64,000 nt of DNA from Bradyrhizobium xenonodulans (GCF_027594865.1 NZ_CP089391.1:3998501-4062500); one strand, 5' to 3'; positions 46,011 through 54,743 are shown, counted from the first letter of the stretch. The notes: generated by a model not told the origin, from the letters alone. Translations and numbers: made by a program.

Positions 46011-49000
46011 ATGAATATGCAGACCCGCGACCCGAAAGGCGAACGTCATCGATTGACGGTGCTTTTCTCTGACCTCGTCGGGTCCACCGCCCTGGGCAGA
46101 GATATCGAGTCCGAGCACCTTTCCGAACTCCTGAGCCAACTGCGCGAGATCTGGCATCGCGCGGTGACCAAGCACGGCGGCCGCATCATCAGAACGCAGG
46201 GAGACGGTGCCCTCGCTGTGTTCGGCTATCCCCGGTCGGGCGAGGATGACGGTCGTCGCGCCGCAGAAGCGGCACTCGATATTCACCAGTGGGTCGGGCA
46301 GTTGCGGCACGACGGCGTGTCGCCGGCCCTGATGCCGCTGCGAATGCATTCCGGTATCCACGCCGGCACCCTGCTCCTGACCGAAGGAGATATCGAATCC
46401 GGCCGGTACGACCTGATCGGCGACGTCGTGAACACGGCGGCGCATCTGTCACGCCACGCTGCGCCGGGCCAGATCCTGGCTAGCGTCGATGCCCTTGGTC
46501 CGCACGCAAATTTCTTCGAGCTCGGCGGCTGTCTTGAGGGTGCGGCGCCTGGAATGCCGCAGGCGCGGGTGGTGCTGAGACGAAGCTCCGTCACCCGGCG
46601 GTTCGAGGCAACGTCGCGTCGCGGTTTGACGCCCTTTATTGGTCGCAACGAGATATTCGACTTTCTGACAGCCTTCCTCGACCAGGCACATCCGGCCACG
46701 CAACGTTGCGTGGTCGTGGTCGGCGGTCCCGGGCTCGGGAAGACGCGCCTCCTGGAAGAAGTGTTGCGACACTGCGGTACCGAACAGTTCACGCTGCTGC
46801 GGGGCAATTGCGAAAGTTATGTCGGTGCCGAGGTCCTGCAGCCTTTCCTGCAAATGCTGCGCGCCTACCTGGGAATCCGACCGGACGCATCCATCGTCGA
46901 GGCCGACGAGATCGCCCGTTCCGGCCTCGAGCCATGGGCCGCCCAGCTCGGTCCGCGTGCTGAATCGATCCTCGGGCTGGCATCAACCGGCGCCGATGCG
47001 CGCGGCGGCCGGATGACGGTCGATGGCGTGGTCGGTGACCTGCTCGGGTTCTTTACGGCCCTGTCCGCGCAGGGTGCTTTGGTGCTGGCGATCGATGATT
47101 GGCAATGGTCCGACGACGCGAGCCGGCAGTTGCTGGAGGCACTCCTGCAATTGACCAACGGACCGCGCGTGATCCTTGCCAGCCGGCCTCGCGACGACGG
47201 CACGGAGTGGATTTCGAGCGCGCCGCACCTGCAGCTGGAGCCGTTTCAGGGCCCGGAAACTGACCTTGCCGTACGCCGCTGGGTGCCACAGGCCGATCCC
47301 TTCCTGGTGGCCCGCATTCATGCCTATGCCGGCGGAGTGCCGCTGTTCATCGAAGAGCTGTGCCACTCCGTCGCGGCCAACGATCCTGTTTCGTTCGAAG
47401 CGCGCAGCAAACAAGGATGGATCGGAACGCTGGTCGCCTCGCGGCTGGCGCGCTTGCCGCCCGATGAGGTGAGCGTCGTACGCGCCGCCGCGGTGATTGG
47501 AAACACGATGCCGCATGGATTGCTGGTGTCGGCCTGCGGCAGCGAACCTGACCCGGCGACCATGCGGGCACTGGCCGACGCGGATTTTCTCTATGCCGAT
47601 CCAGCGGGGGGAATCCTTCGCTTCAAGCACGGCATCACGCGGGACGCGGTGTACGACACGATCGGCCTGCACGAGCGTCAGGCATTGCACAAGCGCATCG
47701 AAGCCACGTTATTGGCACGGTCCGAGCAGGCCGATCGCGAAGACGCGCTGGAAGCGCTGGCCTACCACTCGCGCGGCGCAGGTCATTGGGAAAGCGCGGC
47801 GCATTATGCCGAACGCGCCGGCGACAAGGCCATGGCTGCGTTCGCGCTGGATCGTGCCCGTGTCCAGTATCAGGTTGCCATGCAATCGCTGGATCGCGTG
47901 CCGGATCGCTCGCGCGAGCAGTCCCTGCGCTGGTGCTTGCTAGCCAACAAGTTGGGCATGGTCACCATATTCGACCCGCTATCGCTGACCGATGACATCA
48001 CTGTGTTCGAGCAGGCGGTTACGATCGCCTCCTCGCTCGGCGACCCCAGCGCAATGGTTAGTTCATATGAATGGCTTGGCTGGATGTGCTATGCATTCGG
48101 CCGCTTTCGCGCTGGTGTGACACACACAAGGACAGCGCTGGAGCTCGCGCGCAAGCTCGGTGATCACCGCCTGATCGCCCACATGGAAGCGACGCTGGGC
48201 CAGATTCTCGCCGCGAGCTGCCAGTACGACGAAGCCATCGCCTTGATCGACGCCGCCATCTCGACCAAGCAGAAACGCAGCCGGCGGCATGGCGCCATAT
48301 CCTTCGGCGCGGCCTATGCGCTGTCGTGCAAGGGCGGCGTACTGGCCGATCGCGGCGATTTCGACGGCGCTCACGAATGTTTCAGTGAAGCGATGGCCCT
48401 GGTCGAAGGCTCGACCCATCCGGTCGTCAATTCGGTGCGCAACTGGATCTCGGTCGCGCTGGTCTGGCAAGGCCGCTGGCAGGAGGCGGAGCGGCTCGCC
48501 GTTGAGGGCACACGCGTCGCCGAAAACACGCGTAGCCTGCTGCTGCTGGCGGATTGCCGCGCCGCGTCCGGATTTGCCCGCTGGTCGGCGACCGGCGATG
48601 CCGATGGTTTGCAGCAGTTGCGGAACGCCGCGCAATGGATGGAGCGGCGCAACTTTCACTTCTACACTTCCGTTCAATACAGCTGGCTGGTCGAGGCGGC
48701 GACAGCCGAAGGCGATGTCGATACTGCACGGCGGTACGCCGCCCATATCCTGAGCCGCGCGCGTGAAGGCGAGCGGCTGGGCGAGGCGGTGGCGTGCCGC
48801 TCGCTTGCGAAGCTCGCAGCCCTGCGCCAGGATTTTGGACGAAGCCAACGCTGGTTGCGGCGCGCCGAAGCCTCCGCCAGCTGGCGGGGTTCGCTGCGCG
48901 AAGCGGCCCTGAATCTGGCCGCGCGCAGTGAGGTTCTTGCGCCGCAGGGGCAGGGAGAGGCGGCCCGCCAGACCGCAACGGAAGCAGCCGAAAAACTGCA

Positions 49001-49118
49001 CGCGCTTGGCATGCGCTGGCACGCGGAACGGGCGATCCGGTCCGTCACCGGAGCGCCCGTCATTAGCGCCCATGATCAGCATAAGCTGCTGGGTGGCGGC
49101 CAGCATTATGCGATCTAG
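46011..49118 (+). CDS. Class III cyclase-like / AAA ATPase / TPR signalling protein
   Basis: Large cytoplasmic protein of 1035 residues. Residues ~12-165 are a class III nucleotide cyclase domain with both metal aspartates (Asp21 in LTVLFSDLVGSTALG, Asp65 in RTQGDG). However the usual base-selecting Lys is Arg61, and the transition-state Arg after Asn141 is His145 (VNTAAHLS), so cyclase activity is doubtful. Residues ~205-480 are a P-loop ATPase with Walker A GGPGLGKT (238-245) and Walker B LVLAIDD. Residues ~590-1010 are TPR-like helical repeats. This is the architecture of cyclase/STAND-type regulators. It converges on the DyP-P450 fusion gene. ATG 46017 is an alternative start. Confidence 0.88.
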   Translation: MNMQTRDPKGERHRLTVLFSDLVGSTALGRDIESEHLSELLSQLREIWHRAVTKHGGRIIRTQGDGALAVFGYPRSGEDDGRRAAEAALDIHQWVGQLRHDGVSPALMPLRMHSGIHAGTLLLTEGDIESGRYDLIGDVVNTAAHLSRHAAPGQILASVDALGPHANFFELGGCLEGAAPGMPQARVVLRRSSVTRRFEATSRRGLTPFIGRNEIFDFLTAFLDQAHPATQRCVVVVGGPGLGKTRLLEEVLRHCGTEQFTLLRGNCESYVGAEVLQPFLQMLRAYLGIRPDASIVEADEIARSGLEPWAAQLGPRAESILGLASTGADARGGRMTVDGVVGDLLGFFTALSAQGALVLAIDDWQWSDDASRQLLEALLQLTNGPRVILASRPRDDGTEWISSAPHLQLEPFQGPETDLAVRRWVPQADPFLVARIHAYAGGVPLFIEELCHSVAANDPVSFEARSKQGWIGTLVASRLARLPPDEVSVVRAAAVIGNTMPHGLLVSACGSEPDPATMRALADADFLYADPAGGILRFKHGITRDAVYDTIGLHERQALHKRIEATLLARSEQADREDALEALAYHSRGAGHWESAAHYAERAGDKAMAAFALDRARVQYQVAMQSLDRVPDRSREQSLRWCLLANKLGMVTIFDPLSLTDDITVFEQAVTIASSLGDPSAMVSSYEWLGWMCYAFGRFRAGVTHTRTALELARKLGDHRLIAHMEATLGQILAASCQYDEAIALIDAAISTKQKRSRRHGAISFGAAYALSCKGGVLADRGDFDGAHECFSEAMALVEGSTHPVVNSVRNWISVALVWQGRWQEAERLAVEGTRVAENTRSLLLLADCRAASGFARWSATGDADGLQQLRNAAQWMERRNFHFYTSVQYSWLVEAATAEGDVDTARRYAAHILSRAREGERLGEAVACRSLAKLAALRQDFGRSQRWLRRAEASASWRGSLREAALNLAARSEVLAPQGQGEAARQTATEAAEKLHALGMRWHAERAIRSVTGAPVISAHDQHKLLGGGQHYAI

Positions 49119-49125
49119 CTAAAGC

Positions 49126-49146
49126 GCGATGAGAACTCGTCATCGC
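49126..49146. terminator. Hairpin GCGATGA ... TCATCGC between convergent genes
   Basis: Perfect 7-base arms with a 7-base loop, 8 bases after the cyclase-like gene stop, extended by AAG/CTT. A T-containing tail (GTTATTT) follows. Likely terminator of the rightward gene. Confidence 0.5.
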
Positions 49147-49163
49147 ACTTCAGATTGTTATTT

Positions 49164-49238
49164 GAGCATGAGCTCCGCCCAAACCGTTCGGCGTTTGTCG
49201 CGAGTGAAAACCGCTGCGCGCTTTTCCGGATACTGCTC
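49164..49238. repeat. Imperfect palindromic element GAGCATGAG...TACTGCTC
   Basis: Left end GAGCATGAGCTCCG and right end CCGGATACTGCTC are imperfect reverse complements, with an inner AAACCG...GTTTGTCGC. The AAAACCGCTGCGCGCTTTTC portion resembles a dispersed Bradyrhizobium intergenic element. It may terminate the leftward fusion gene. Confidence 0.4.
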
Positions 49239-52200
49239 TAGGAGGAGCCCAGCGGCGCAGGAACCCTTCCATCCGTCGTCAAGCTCAGTGGAATGGGGCC
49301 GGCACGCAAGGGCAGCGGCGTCTCCACCAGTGCACTGAAGAAACCGAGCATCACGGCCAGCGCCGGATCTGCTCCGGGACAAGAATGCGTGGGATGACCC
49401 TCGACTCTGCGGTTGCCGCCGAAGGCGTGATAGATGTCCTGACGGCCCTCGACGAGGTTTTGCTGGGTCGCGGAGACCGCGCCGGCGACGATGACGTCTC
49501 CCGGCCTGATCTCGACATCTCCGATGGTGTGCGAAACGATGGCTGTCCGCCAGATCAGTTCGGGCACTGCGCGCAGTTGCATGGCCGGGATGAAATCGTC
49601 TCTGAGCCGGTTGCGGGCATCCGTGTAGTCCTTTGCCACCGTGCCGGCGTAGCGGGCGCGCAACGCCCACAACGTTCCTTCACGCAACCATTCGTTCAAT
49701 ATCCTGCGTAGGTTTCCATCGACGGTCGGAATGAAGCCCATCATGGCGCCGGCGATCGTGCGCGCCACGAACGGAATGTCGCCAGTGCCCCGCGACGAGT
49801 TGTAAACTGCCTTCGTGACGGGTCCGTTTGTCGGCCCGAACTGCGTCAGGAAACCTTCCATGGCGCGGCGTGCAGCGTCGCCATGTGCCGCGCCGACCTC
49901 CTCCACCTTCTTGTTCGGATGGGGTTGGAAGATGTAGCGCGAAGGGGAGAGGAAATGGCCGGGATAACCGGGCGGCTCGCCTTGCTTCCAATCCCAGCGA
50001 TAGCCGGCGCGGCGGAAAAAGCCGCCGGCCTCGCTCAATCCGAACCACGCTTCGCAGAAGGCGCCGAGCAGGGGATCGACCAATTCATGCACATCGACGG
50101 TCAGTTCCCAGCTCGCTTCGCCGTCGGCGGCGGCATAACCAATCGTCTCCTTGACCATGATGCCCAGCACCTTATGTACGACCGCACGCGCCAGCTCGAA
50201 TGTGGCGAATTGGTCGAGGGCCATGATCGCAGCGTTGCAGACGGCAGATTCCTGCTCATAGACTTGGTCCGGCTGTCTGGCGTCGCGGCCGAGATAGAGG
50301 ATGCCGAAAGACCGCGTCATGCGGGGCAGGTAGCCGGTGATGGTCAGCTTGGTGTCGGAATCGGCAAAGACCTGGGAGACCAAGTCGCGGTCGGCCACCA
50401 GGACCCCGAAGGGCGTGCGGAGCGCGCCGCCGTGGCGCTCGCGGATCGCAGCCCAGATCGACGCGTTGACGAAATGCGAGGCTGAATCCGGATCTTCGAG
50501 CGCCGTCTTCCACGCGTCCATCGCCGCAGCTTCGCCCTGCCGCCTCTCGATCAGACGCAGACGCGCGATCTCTTTTTCGCCCTCATTCGCGCACCACGTC
50601 ACCGCCGGTTTGCGCCCCTGGCTCGCCGCCCATTGCTGCAGATCGGCAAGCGCCTTTTTCGATGGCGCAAAGAAATACGCCCCCCATTCCAGACGGACGA
50701 ACGGACGAGGTTCGTCGTGGAGCCGGTCCGAGCCGTCCAGCGCCACGCGAACGGTCTGGCCGCCATGCTCGAAACGGAAATGTCGAAGCCGGCCGGGTTC
50801 GGCGAGGCCGAGGAAAGGATCGCTTTCCCCGGAGGACGAACCCGAGCTGTTGCCGCCGGCGAGCCAGCTCTGCACCACCTCGAACTGCTCGCCGAGGCTG
50901 GCATTGTAGGCCATGAAAACCAGGCCGCGCTCCGGTGGCGGGGCCGATGTGGCGGCTTGCGGGTCGAAGGGCGGACCATAGGACATGCCGCGCCTGACGA
51001 TCCGTGGGGGCCGGACGCCGGCATCGGCCTCGGTGATCAGGACGCGCGGATTGGCGCGCCGTATGTGCGCGTGAAACGGGCACAGTTGCGCCTGCGCATC
51101 GGCATCGTAGTTGAAGTCGTTGTATTGCGGGCCGGGAGGCGGAGCAGGGGTCAGGGGTTGGCCGGCCTGGGGATGACCGGTCGGCCAGCGTCCCATCATC
51201 TTGGCCATCAGCATCTCGCGCGTCAGTGCAGGTGCGTCCGGGCCGGCCGCCTTGGTTGCCTGCTCCGTGGCGCGGGACAGGACGTCCGCGAGTTGCTCGA
51301 CATCCTGTCGCAGCTTACGCAGCGCCATGAAGCTGCCGTCGCGGAGCATCGCGTGAGCACGATTGGTCTCGTCGCCGAGCGGCGCCGTCTCGTCGGCGAG
51401 GTTCGGGTAGCCGCACAGAATCTCGCCGAGATGCACCTGATTGGAATAGCTCTTGCCGGCCTGGTGCGCGTTCAGCACCGGATTCGAACTGCCGTCGGCG
51501 AAGCCGAAATGGTCCTGCATGTTGTCGAACTTATCGCGCTGCCGTTGCATCCACTGAATCGAGAGCGGCCTGACGCCCGCATCCACCTCGACCAGCCGGT
51601 TCATTTCGGCCATCAACGCATTTCTCGCATCGGCCGTCGTCCGTGCATCCTTCGACCGGAGCAGGCGGAGCTGAAGGACGGCATGGACGGAGCTCATGCT
51701 GATGCGCGGCGCAGGATCGGCTTCGCACAGGTCCGGCGCGTCGATGCCGCGTGCCCAGTTGCTTGCCGGAAGGCGCCAGCGCTGGGGATGATTCCAGCGC
51801 ACGTCGCCGAGCAGGCCGGCGCGTCTTTCCATGCCCTGCAAAAACTCTTCCGGCAGCGTGCGCACCTCTGCGTCGGTCAATCCGGCGTGACGCAGCCCCT
51901 CGACCGTGAATGCGATATTGGTGACGATCTGCCCCGGCGTCAGAACGTCGGCCTCGGACGTCACCTTCGGAACCAGAACGTTGAGAAACGCGGCCAGCGC
52001 GGCCGGATTGGCGAACTGCAACAGCAGCAGGCAGCCGTGTTCCGAATCCGGGTATGGCGATAGAATTCCGCCTTGCACGTTGCCGGGATTCTGCAACGGC
52101 GGCTCGGGCGGCAGGGCGAGCGGCAGGTTTTGCCGTACCGGCGCCACGTCGGGCGGGGTTAGCAACCAGTTCAGGGCTTCTTCATAGCGCCGGCGGGCGC

Positions 52201-53059
52201 GCTTGACGCCTTCCGCATAGGGAGGGGCATTGATCATGATGACGAATTCCGGCAGCAGCTCGTGGGCGGCCCGATGCAGAACCACCCCGTCATGCGTGCC
52301 CGGCGGATAGAAGTCGGCCAGACGGTAAAGCCCCGCCAGCGCGCGTATGCCGTGGTAAAACGCGGGCCGCCCGGCGGCTTCGATGGTGAGCGGTTCGCTG
52401 AAGCCGGCATTGGTAGGATCGACGCCTATCTGGTCGTCGACCTGGAATATCGAGCGCCGCGCAATGTCTTCCGGCGACGGAATCCTGATCTGCGTGACGA
52501 TCCGATCGGCGCCGGCGCCCGAGGCTCGCCGATAGACCCGCTCCTCCATCCGCAAGAAGCGCGTGTCATCCACGGTCAGGTCGGGGGTGGCATAGAGGAA
52601 ATACGCTTCGGTCTGCTTGCTCTTGAGCCAGATGCCCCAATTTTCGTAGGTGTTCTCGTGACCGAACACATAGCCGTCGGTATTGCAGAAGATGAGGTCG
52701 AGCAGCCGCGCGGCCTTCTGCCAGATGACACGCACATAGGCTTCCCAGGAGCCGTCGAATGTCGCGGTCAGCAGCACGTAGTCCACGGCGTCCTCGGTCT
52801 CGTCCTCGGGTTCGAGCACGGCGATCCCCACGGAGTGGATGCGTCCCACGCGCTCCACGGAGTCGGACAGCACGCGGGCGAGCTCGTATTCATATGCGCT
52901 GACGCGTCCGCCATTCAGCGCCCGCAACACGTATTTGACGCGTGTCTTGTAGGTGGTCGCATCCAGGCACGGTACGAACCCCTTCTTGATCGGAGCCATC
53001 ACCCTGAAGTCGGAGGTGCCGGCCATGCTGCCGGTCTTGATTGTCAAATCCCGACGCAT
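49238..53059 (-). CDS. Fusion protein: unknown N-terminal domain, DyP-type peroxidase, cytochrome P450
   Basis: One uninterrupted frame of 1273 residues with AGGGAG 8 bases before ATG 53059. Residues ~1-310 are an alpha/beta region I cannot assign (TATFDGSWEAYVRVIWQKAA). Residues ~325-830 are a DyP peroxidase: NVQGGIL (327-333), the catalytic GXXDG block DHFGFADGSSNP (516-527) and the proximal haem His665 in CPFHAHIRRANPR, plus RRGMSYG. Residues ~860-1270 are a P450: RTAIVSHTIGDVEIRPGDVI, then HAFGG and haem Cys1227 in EGHPTHSCPGADPA. The P450 I-helix reads TIAGAMMGFIPT without the usual acid-Thr pair, and no ExxR is visible where PAMQLR sits. No signal peptide. It should bind two haems. The substrate is unknown; a peroxidase-made product passed to a hydroperoxide-using P450 is my inference. 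Confidence 0.88.
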   Translation of the reverse strand: MRRDLTIKTGSMAGTSDFRVMAPIKKGFVPCLDATTYKTRVKYVLRALNGGRVSAYEYELARVLSDSVERVGRIHSVGIAVLEPEDETEDAVDYVLLTATFDGSWEAYVRVIWQKAARLLDLIFCNTDGYVFGHENTYENWGIWLKSKQTEAYFLYATPDLTVDDTRFLRMEERVYRRASGAGADRIVTQIRIPSPEDIARRSIFQVDDQIGVDPTNAGFSEPLTIEAAGRPAFYHGIRALAGLYRLADFYPPGTHDGVVLHRAAHELLPEFVIMINAPPYAEGVKRARRRYEEALNWLLTPPDVAPVRQNLPLALPPEPPLQNPGNVQGGILSPYPDSEHGCLLLLQFANPAALAAFLNVLVPKVTSEADVLTPGQIVTNIAFTVEGLRHAGLTDAEVRTLPEEFLQGMERRAGLLGDVRWNHPQRWRLPASNWARGIDAPDLCEADPAPRISMSSVHAVLQLRLLRSKDARTTADARNALMAEMNRLVEVDAGVRPLSIQWMQRQRDKFDNMQDHFGFADGSSNPVLNAHQAGKSYSNQVHLGEILCGYPNLADETAPLGDETNRAHAMLRDGSFMALRKLRQDVEQLADVLSRATEQATKAAGPDAPALTREMLMAKMMGRWPTGHPQAGQPLTPAPPPGPQYNDFNYDADAQAQLCPFHAHIRRANPRVLITEADAGVRPPRIVRRGMSYGPPFDPQAATSAPPPERGLVFMAYNASLGEQFEVVQSWLAGGNSSGSSSGESDPFLGLAEPGRLRHFRFEHGGQTVRVALDGSDRLHDEPRPFVRLEWGAYFFAPSKKALADLQQWAASQGRKPAVTWCANEGEKEIARLRLIERRQGEAAAMDAWKTALEDPDSASHFVNASIWAAIRERHGGALRTPFGVLVADRDLVSQVFADSDTKLTITGYLPRMTRSFGILYLGRDARQPDQVYEQESAVCNAAIMALDQFATFELARAVVHKVLGIMVKETIGYAAADGEASWELTVDVHELVDPLLGAFCEAWFGLSEAGGFFRRAGYRWDWKQGEPPGYPGHFLSPSRYIFQPHPNKKVEEVGAAHGDAARRAMEGFLTQFGPTNGPVTKAVYNSSRGTGDIPFVARTIAGAMMGFIPTVDGNLRRILNEWLREGTLWALRARYAGTVAKDYTDARNRLRDDFIPAMQLRAVPELIWRTAIVSHTIGDVEIRPGDVIVAGAVSATQQNLVEGRQDIYHAFGGNRRVEGHPTHSCPGADPALAVMLGFFSALVETPLPLRAGPIPLSLTTDGRVPAPLGSS

Positions 53060-53387
53060 GTCTCAATCTCCCTGGTGCGAGCGGCCGCCTGATCGTCGCG
53101 CCCTCGCTAAAAATGCAACTATTACGTGTTTTCTTCGGCGAGTATGTAATTTGGCTCACAATTGCCGCGACTAACTCTGCTGCTCCGGCGCGCGTCGCTC
53201 TATGAACTGGCCCACAATCCCGAACTTTCCTTCGCAGCCCGCAGAACGGAAAGTCGCCCGAACCGATCGCATCGCGTCGCTCGTCGCGCGCAGCATGGGA
53301 CGAGGGCGGCGCACTACCGGCGCGGGCCACTCAGCCCGGCGAAGACCGATTAGCGCCGACGGCACCGTCTCCTTGTCCTTCAGCGCG
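53060..53387. other. Upstream region of the fusion gene
   Basis: About 330 bases without a supported gene. It contains the likely leftward promoter of the fusion gene with a CRP-like site (53145-53160), then about 200 bases (53171-53387) with no recognisable origin, ending where the decayed repeat begins. Confidence 0.5.
53145..53160. promoter_or_regulatory. CRP-like site TGTAA-N6-TCACA upstream of the fusion gene
   Basis: TGTAATTTGGCTCACA differs by one base from the CRP consensus TGTGA-N6-TCACA and lies 86-101 bases before the fusion gene ATG. The neighbouring gene has a cyclase-like domain. The match is visible; binding by any Crp/Fnr protein is unproven. Confidence 0.35.
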
Positions 53388-53550
53388 TCCGGCCTGCGAA
53401 AAGTCTGGAAGCAGATGGTGGCCACGAAGAGCCCGCAGGACGCCATGGCCAGGCGATGGACGCTTCGCCAAGGAAGCACCGGGGCAGGGATGGTATGCGG
53501 CGGCGGTGAAGAAGGCGCAGAGCCAGCTGGAGCTGTCGCCGCTGCGCTAG
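53388..53550 (+). pseudogene. Decayed copy B of the secreted-protein gene 3' end
   Basis: It matches 45509-45695 with about seven substitutions, one A lost early, and deletions of 10 and 13 bases in the middle, so the frame is broken: VWKQM.ATKS.QDAMAR is readable, then, in another frame, KEAPGQGWYAAAVKKAQSQL and a TAG at 53548-53550. No 5' part, signal peptide or start is present. Its last bases overlap the stop of the M24 peptidase gene through a shared CTAG. It is most simply a duplicate left by insertion of the 45.7-53.4 kb segment. Confidence 0.85.
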
Positions 53551-54743
53551 AACGCACCGCCACCCAGATTCCACCCGCGGCCACCCTCGCCAAAAATCTC
53601 GTAGCCCGCCGCGGTCACCGCGACCGTGTCCTCGAGCTTGATGAAGCCGCGCCTCGGATGCTTCATCGTGGTCTCGATCGACACCACCATGCCTGCTTCG
53701 AGCGGCAGCCGGGCGTCGGTGTCGTCGTAGGGAACCGGACCCGTGGCGGTCAGGTGAGGGACCTCGTGGCTGACCAGGCCCATGCCGTGGGCGAGGAAAT
53801 CGGTGCAGTCACGCTGAGTGATCTGGGCGAGTTGCCGTTCGGCCGCGACGTAGATGTCGCCGCCCAGGGCGCCCGGCCGGACTGCGGCAAAGGCGGCGCG
53901 CTGGACGGCCTCGATCTCAGCCAGGCAGTCCTTCAGCTCTGAATCCGGGTCGCCCAGCACGGCCATGCGCGCGAGGTCGCCGATATAGCCGTGGTAATTG
54001 CCGCCGGAGTCGAGCGACAGCACCTCACCTTGCTCCCAGGGCTGCGCCGACGGCGCCCGGTTGTGGCTGCTGCCGCAGGCCAGCAGGCAGTATTCGAAGG
54101 TCAGCCCGCGGTTGGCTTCTGCGATGCGCAAGGCGTTGGACAATTGCTGCTTGGTGGTGCCCGGCCCGTGTCCGGCGATCACCTCCAGCATCGATGCGAT
54201 GACGAGTTCGGATGCGGTCTTGAGCTTGGCCAGCTCGTCCGCCGACTTGACCGCACGCAGCCGCTCCAGCACCAGCAGCGCGTCCTTGAGCTCGGCACCG
54301 GGCAGGGCGTCGGCGAGCGCCCGGCCCGCATCCATCGGCAGGAACGCCATCTCGACCCCGACCCGCTTCATGGGCACGCCGGCGTCCCGGATCAGGCCCA
54401 CGGCGCGCGTGACCGCGTCGACCGAGCCGTTGGACTCGGTCCGGACCTGTGGCACCCACGGCGGCGCGACAGCGCGCTGATGGGTCTCCAGCCGGTGGCC
54501 GATATAGACGGCTTTCTCGGGCGCGCCTTTGGGATAGACCAGGACCGGCAGATAGCGGCTGATGCCCACGGCGTCCATGTAGTCGAAGAAGATCGCGCGC
54601 TCGGCGCCGAGCAGGTACTGCACATTGTGCTTGGAGGTCGCGACCAGGACGTCGAGGCCGGCGGCCTCCATCAGACGGTCGAGCTTGACGGTATCGAATG
54701 GAATGGCGCGCGAGCGTCCTGCGCGGGCGGTGTTCTCCTGCAT
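53547..54743 (-). CDS. Xaa-Pro dipeptidase-type M24 metallopeptidase
   Basis: Protein of 398 residues with the creatinase N-terminal domain (about 15-160) and the pita-bread catalytic domain. The five dinuclear metal ligands can be placed: Asp in LSLDSGG, Asp in GDLARM, His in AHGMGLVSHEVP, Glu in SIETTMKHP and Glu in KLEDTV. It cleaves X-Pro or related amide bonds in the cytoplasm. It is divergent from the second TRAP operon across 457 bases, so its substrate may be what that system imports. The stop codon overlaps the decayed repeat end. Confidence 0.92.
   Translation of the reverse strand: MQENTARAGRSRAIPFDTVKLDRLMEAAGLDVLVATSKHNVQYLLGAERAIFFDYMDAVGISRYLPVLVYPKGAPEKAVYIGHRLETHQRAVAPPWVPQVRTESNGSVDAVTRAVGLIRDAGVPMKRVGVEMAFLPMDAGRALADALPGAELKDALLVLERLRAVKSADELAKLKTASELVIASMLEVIAGHGPGTTKQQLSNALRIAEANRGLTFEYCLLACGSSHNRAPSAQPWEQGEVLSLDSGGNYHGYIGDLARMAVLGDPDSELKDCLAEIEAVQRAAFAAVRPGALGGDIYVAAERQLAQITQRDCTDFLAHGMGLVSHEVPHLTATGPVPYDDTDARLPLEAGMVVSIETTMKHPRRGFIKLEDTVAVTAAGYEIFGEGGRGWNLGGGAF

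Noticed and set aside
45817..46014. 65-codon frame ahead of the cyclase-like gene
   Set aside because: TTG start, Arg-rich product, no ribosome binding site and no family resemblance.
45696..53387. Integrase, transposase or tRNA attachment site for the inserted-looking segment
   Set aside because: None is encoded within or beside the segment and neither end is a tRNA gene; only the direct repeat supports mobility.
53202..53942. 246-codon plus-strand frame across the decayed repeat and the M24 peptidase end
   Set aside because: It runs through the degraded repeat in the wrong frame and then antisense to the peptidase; chance frame.
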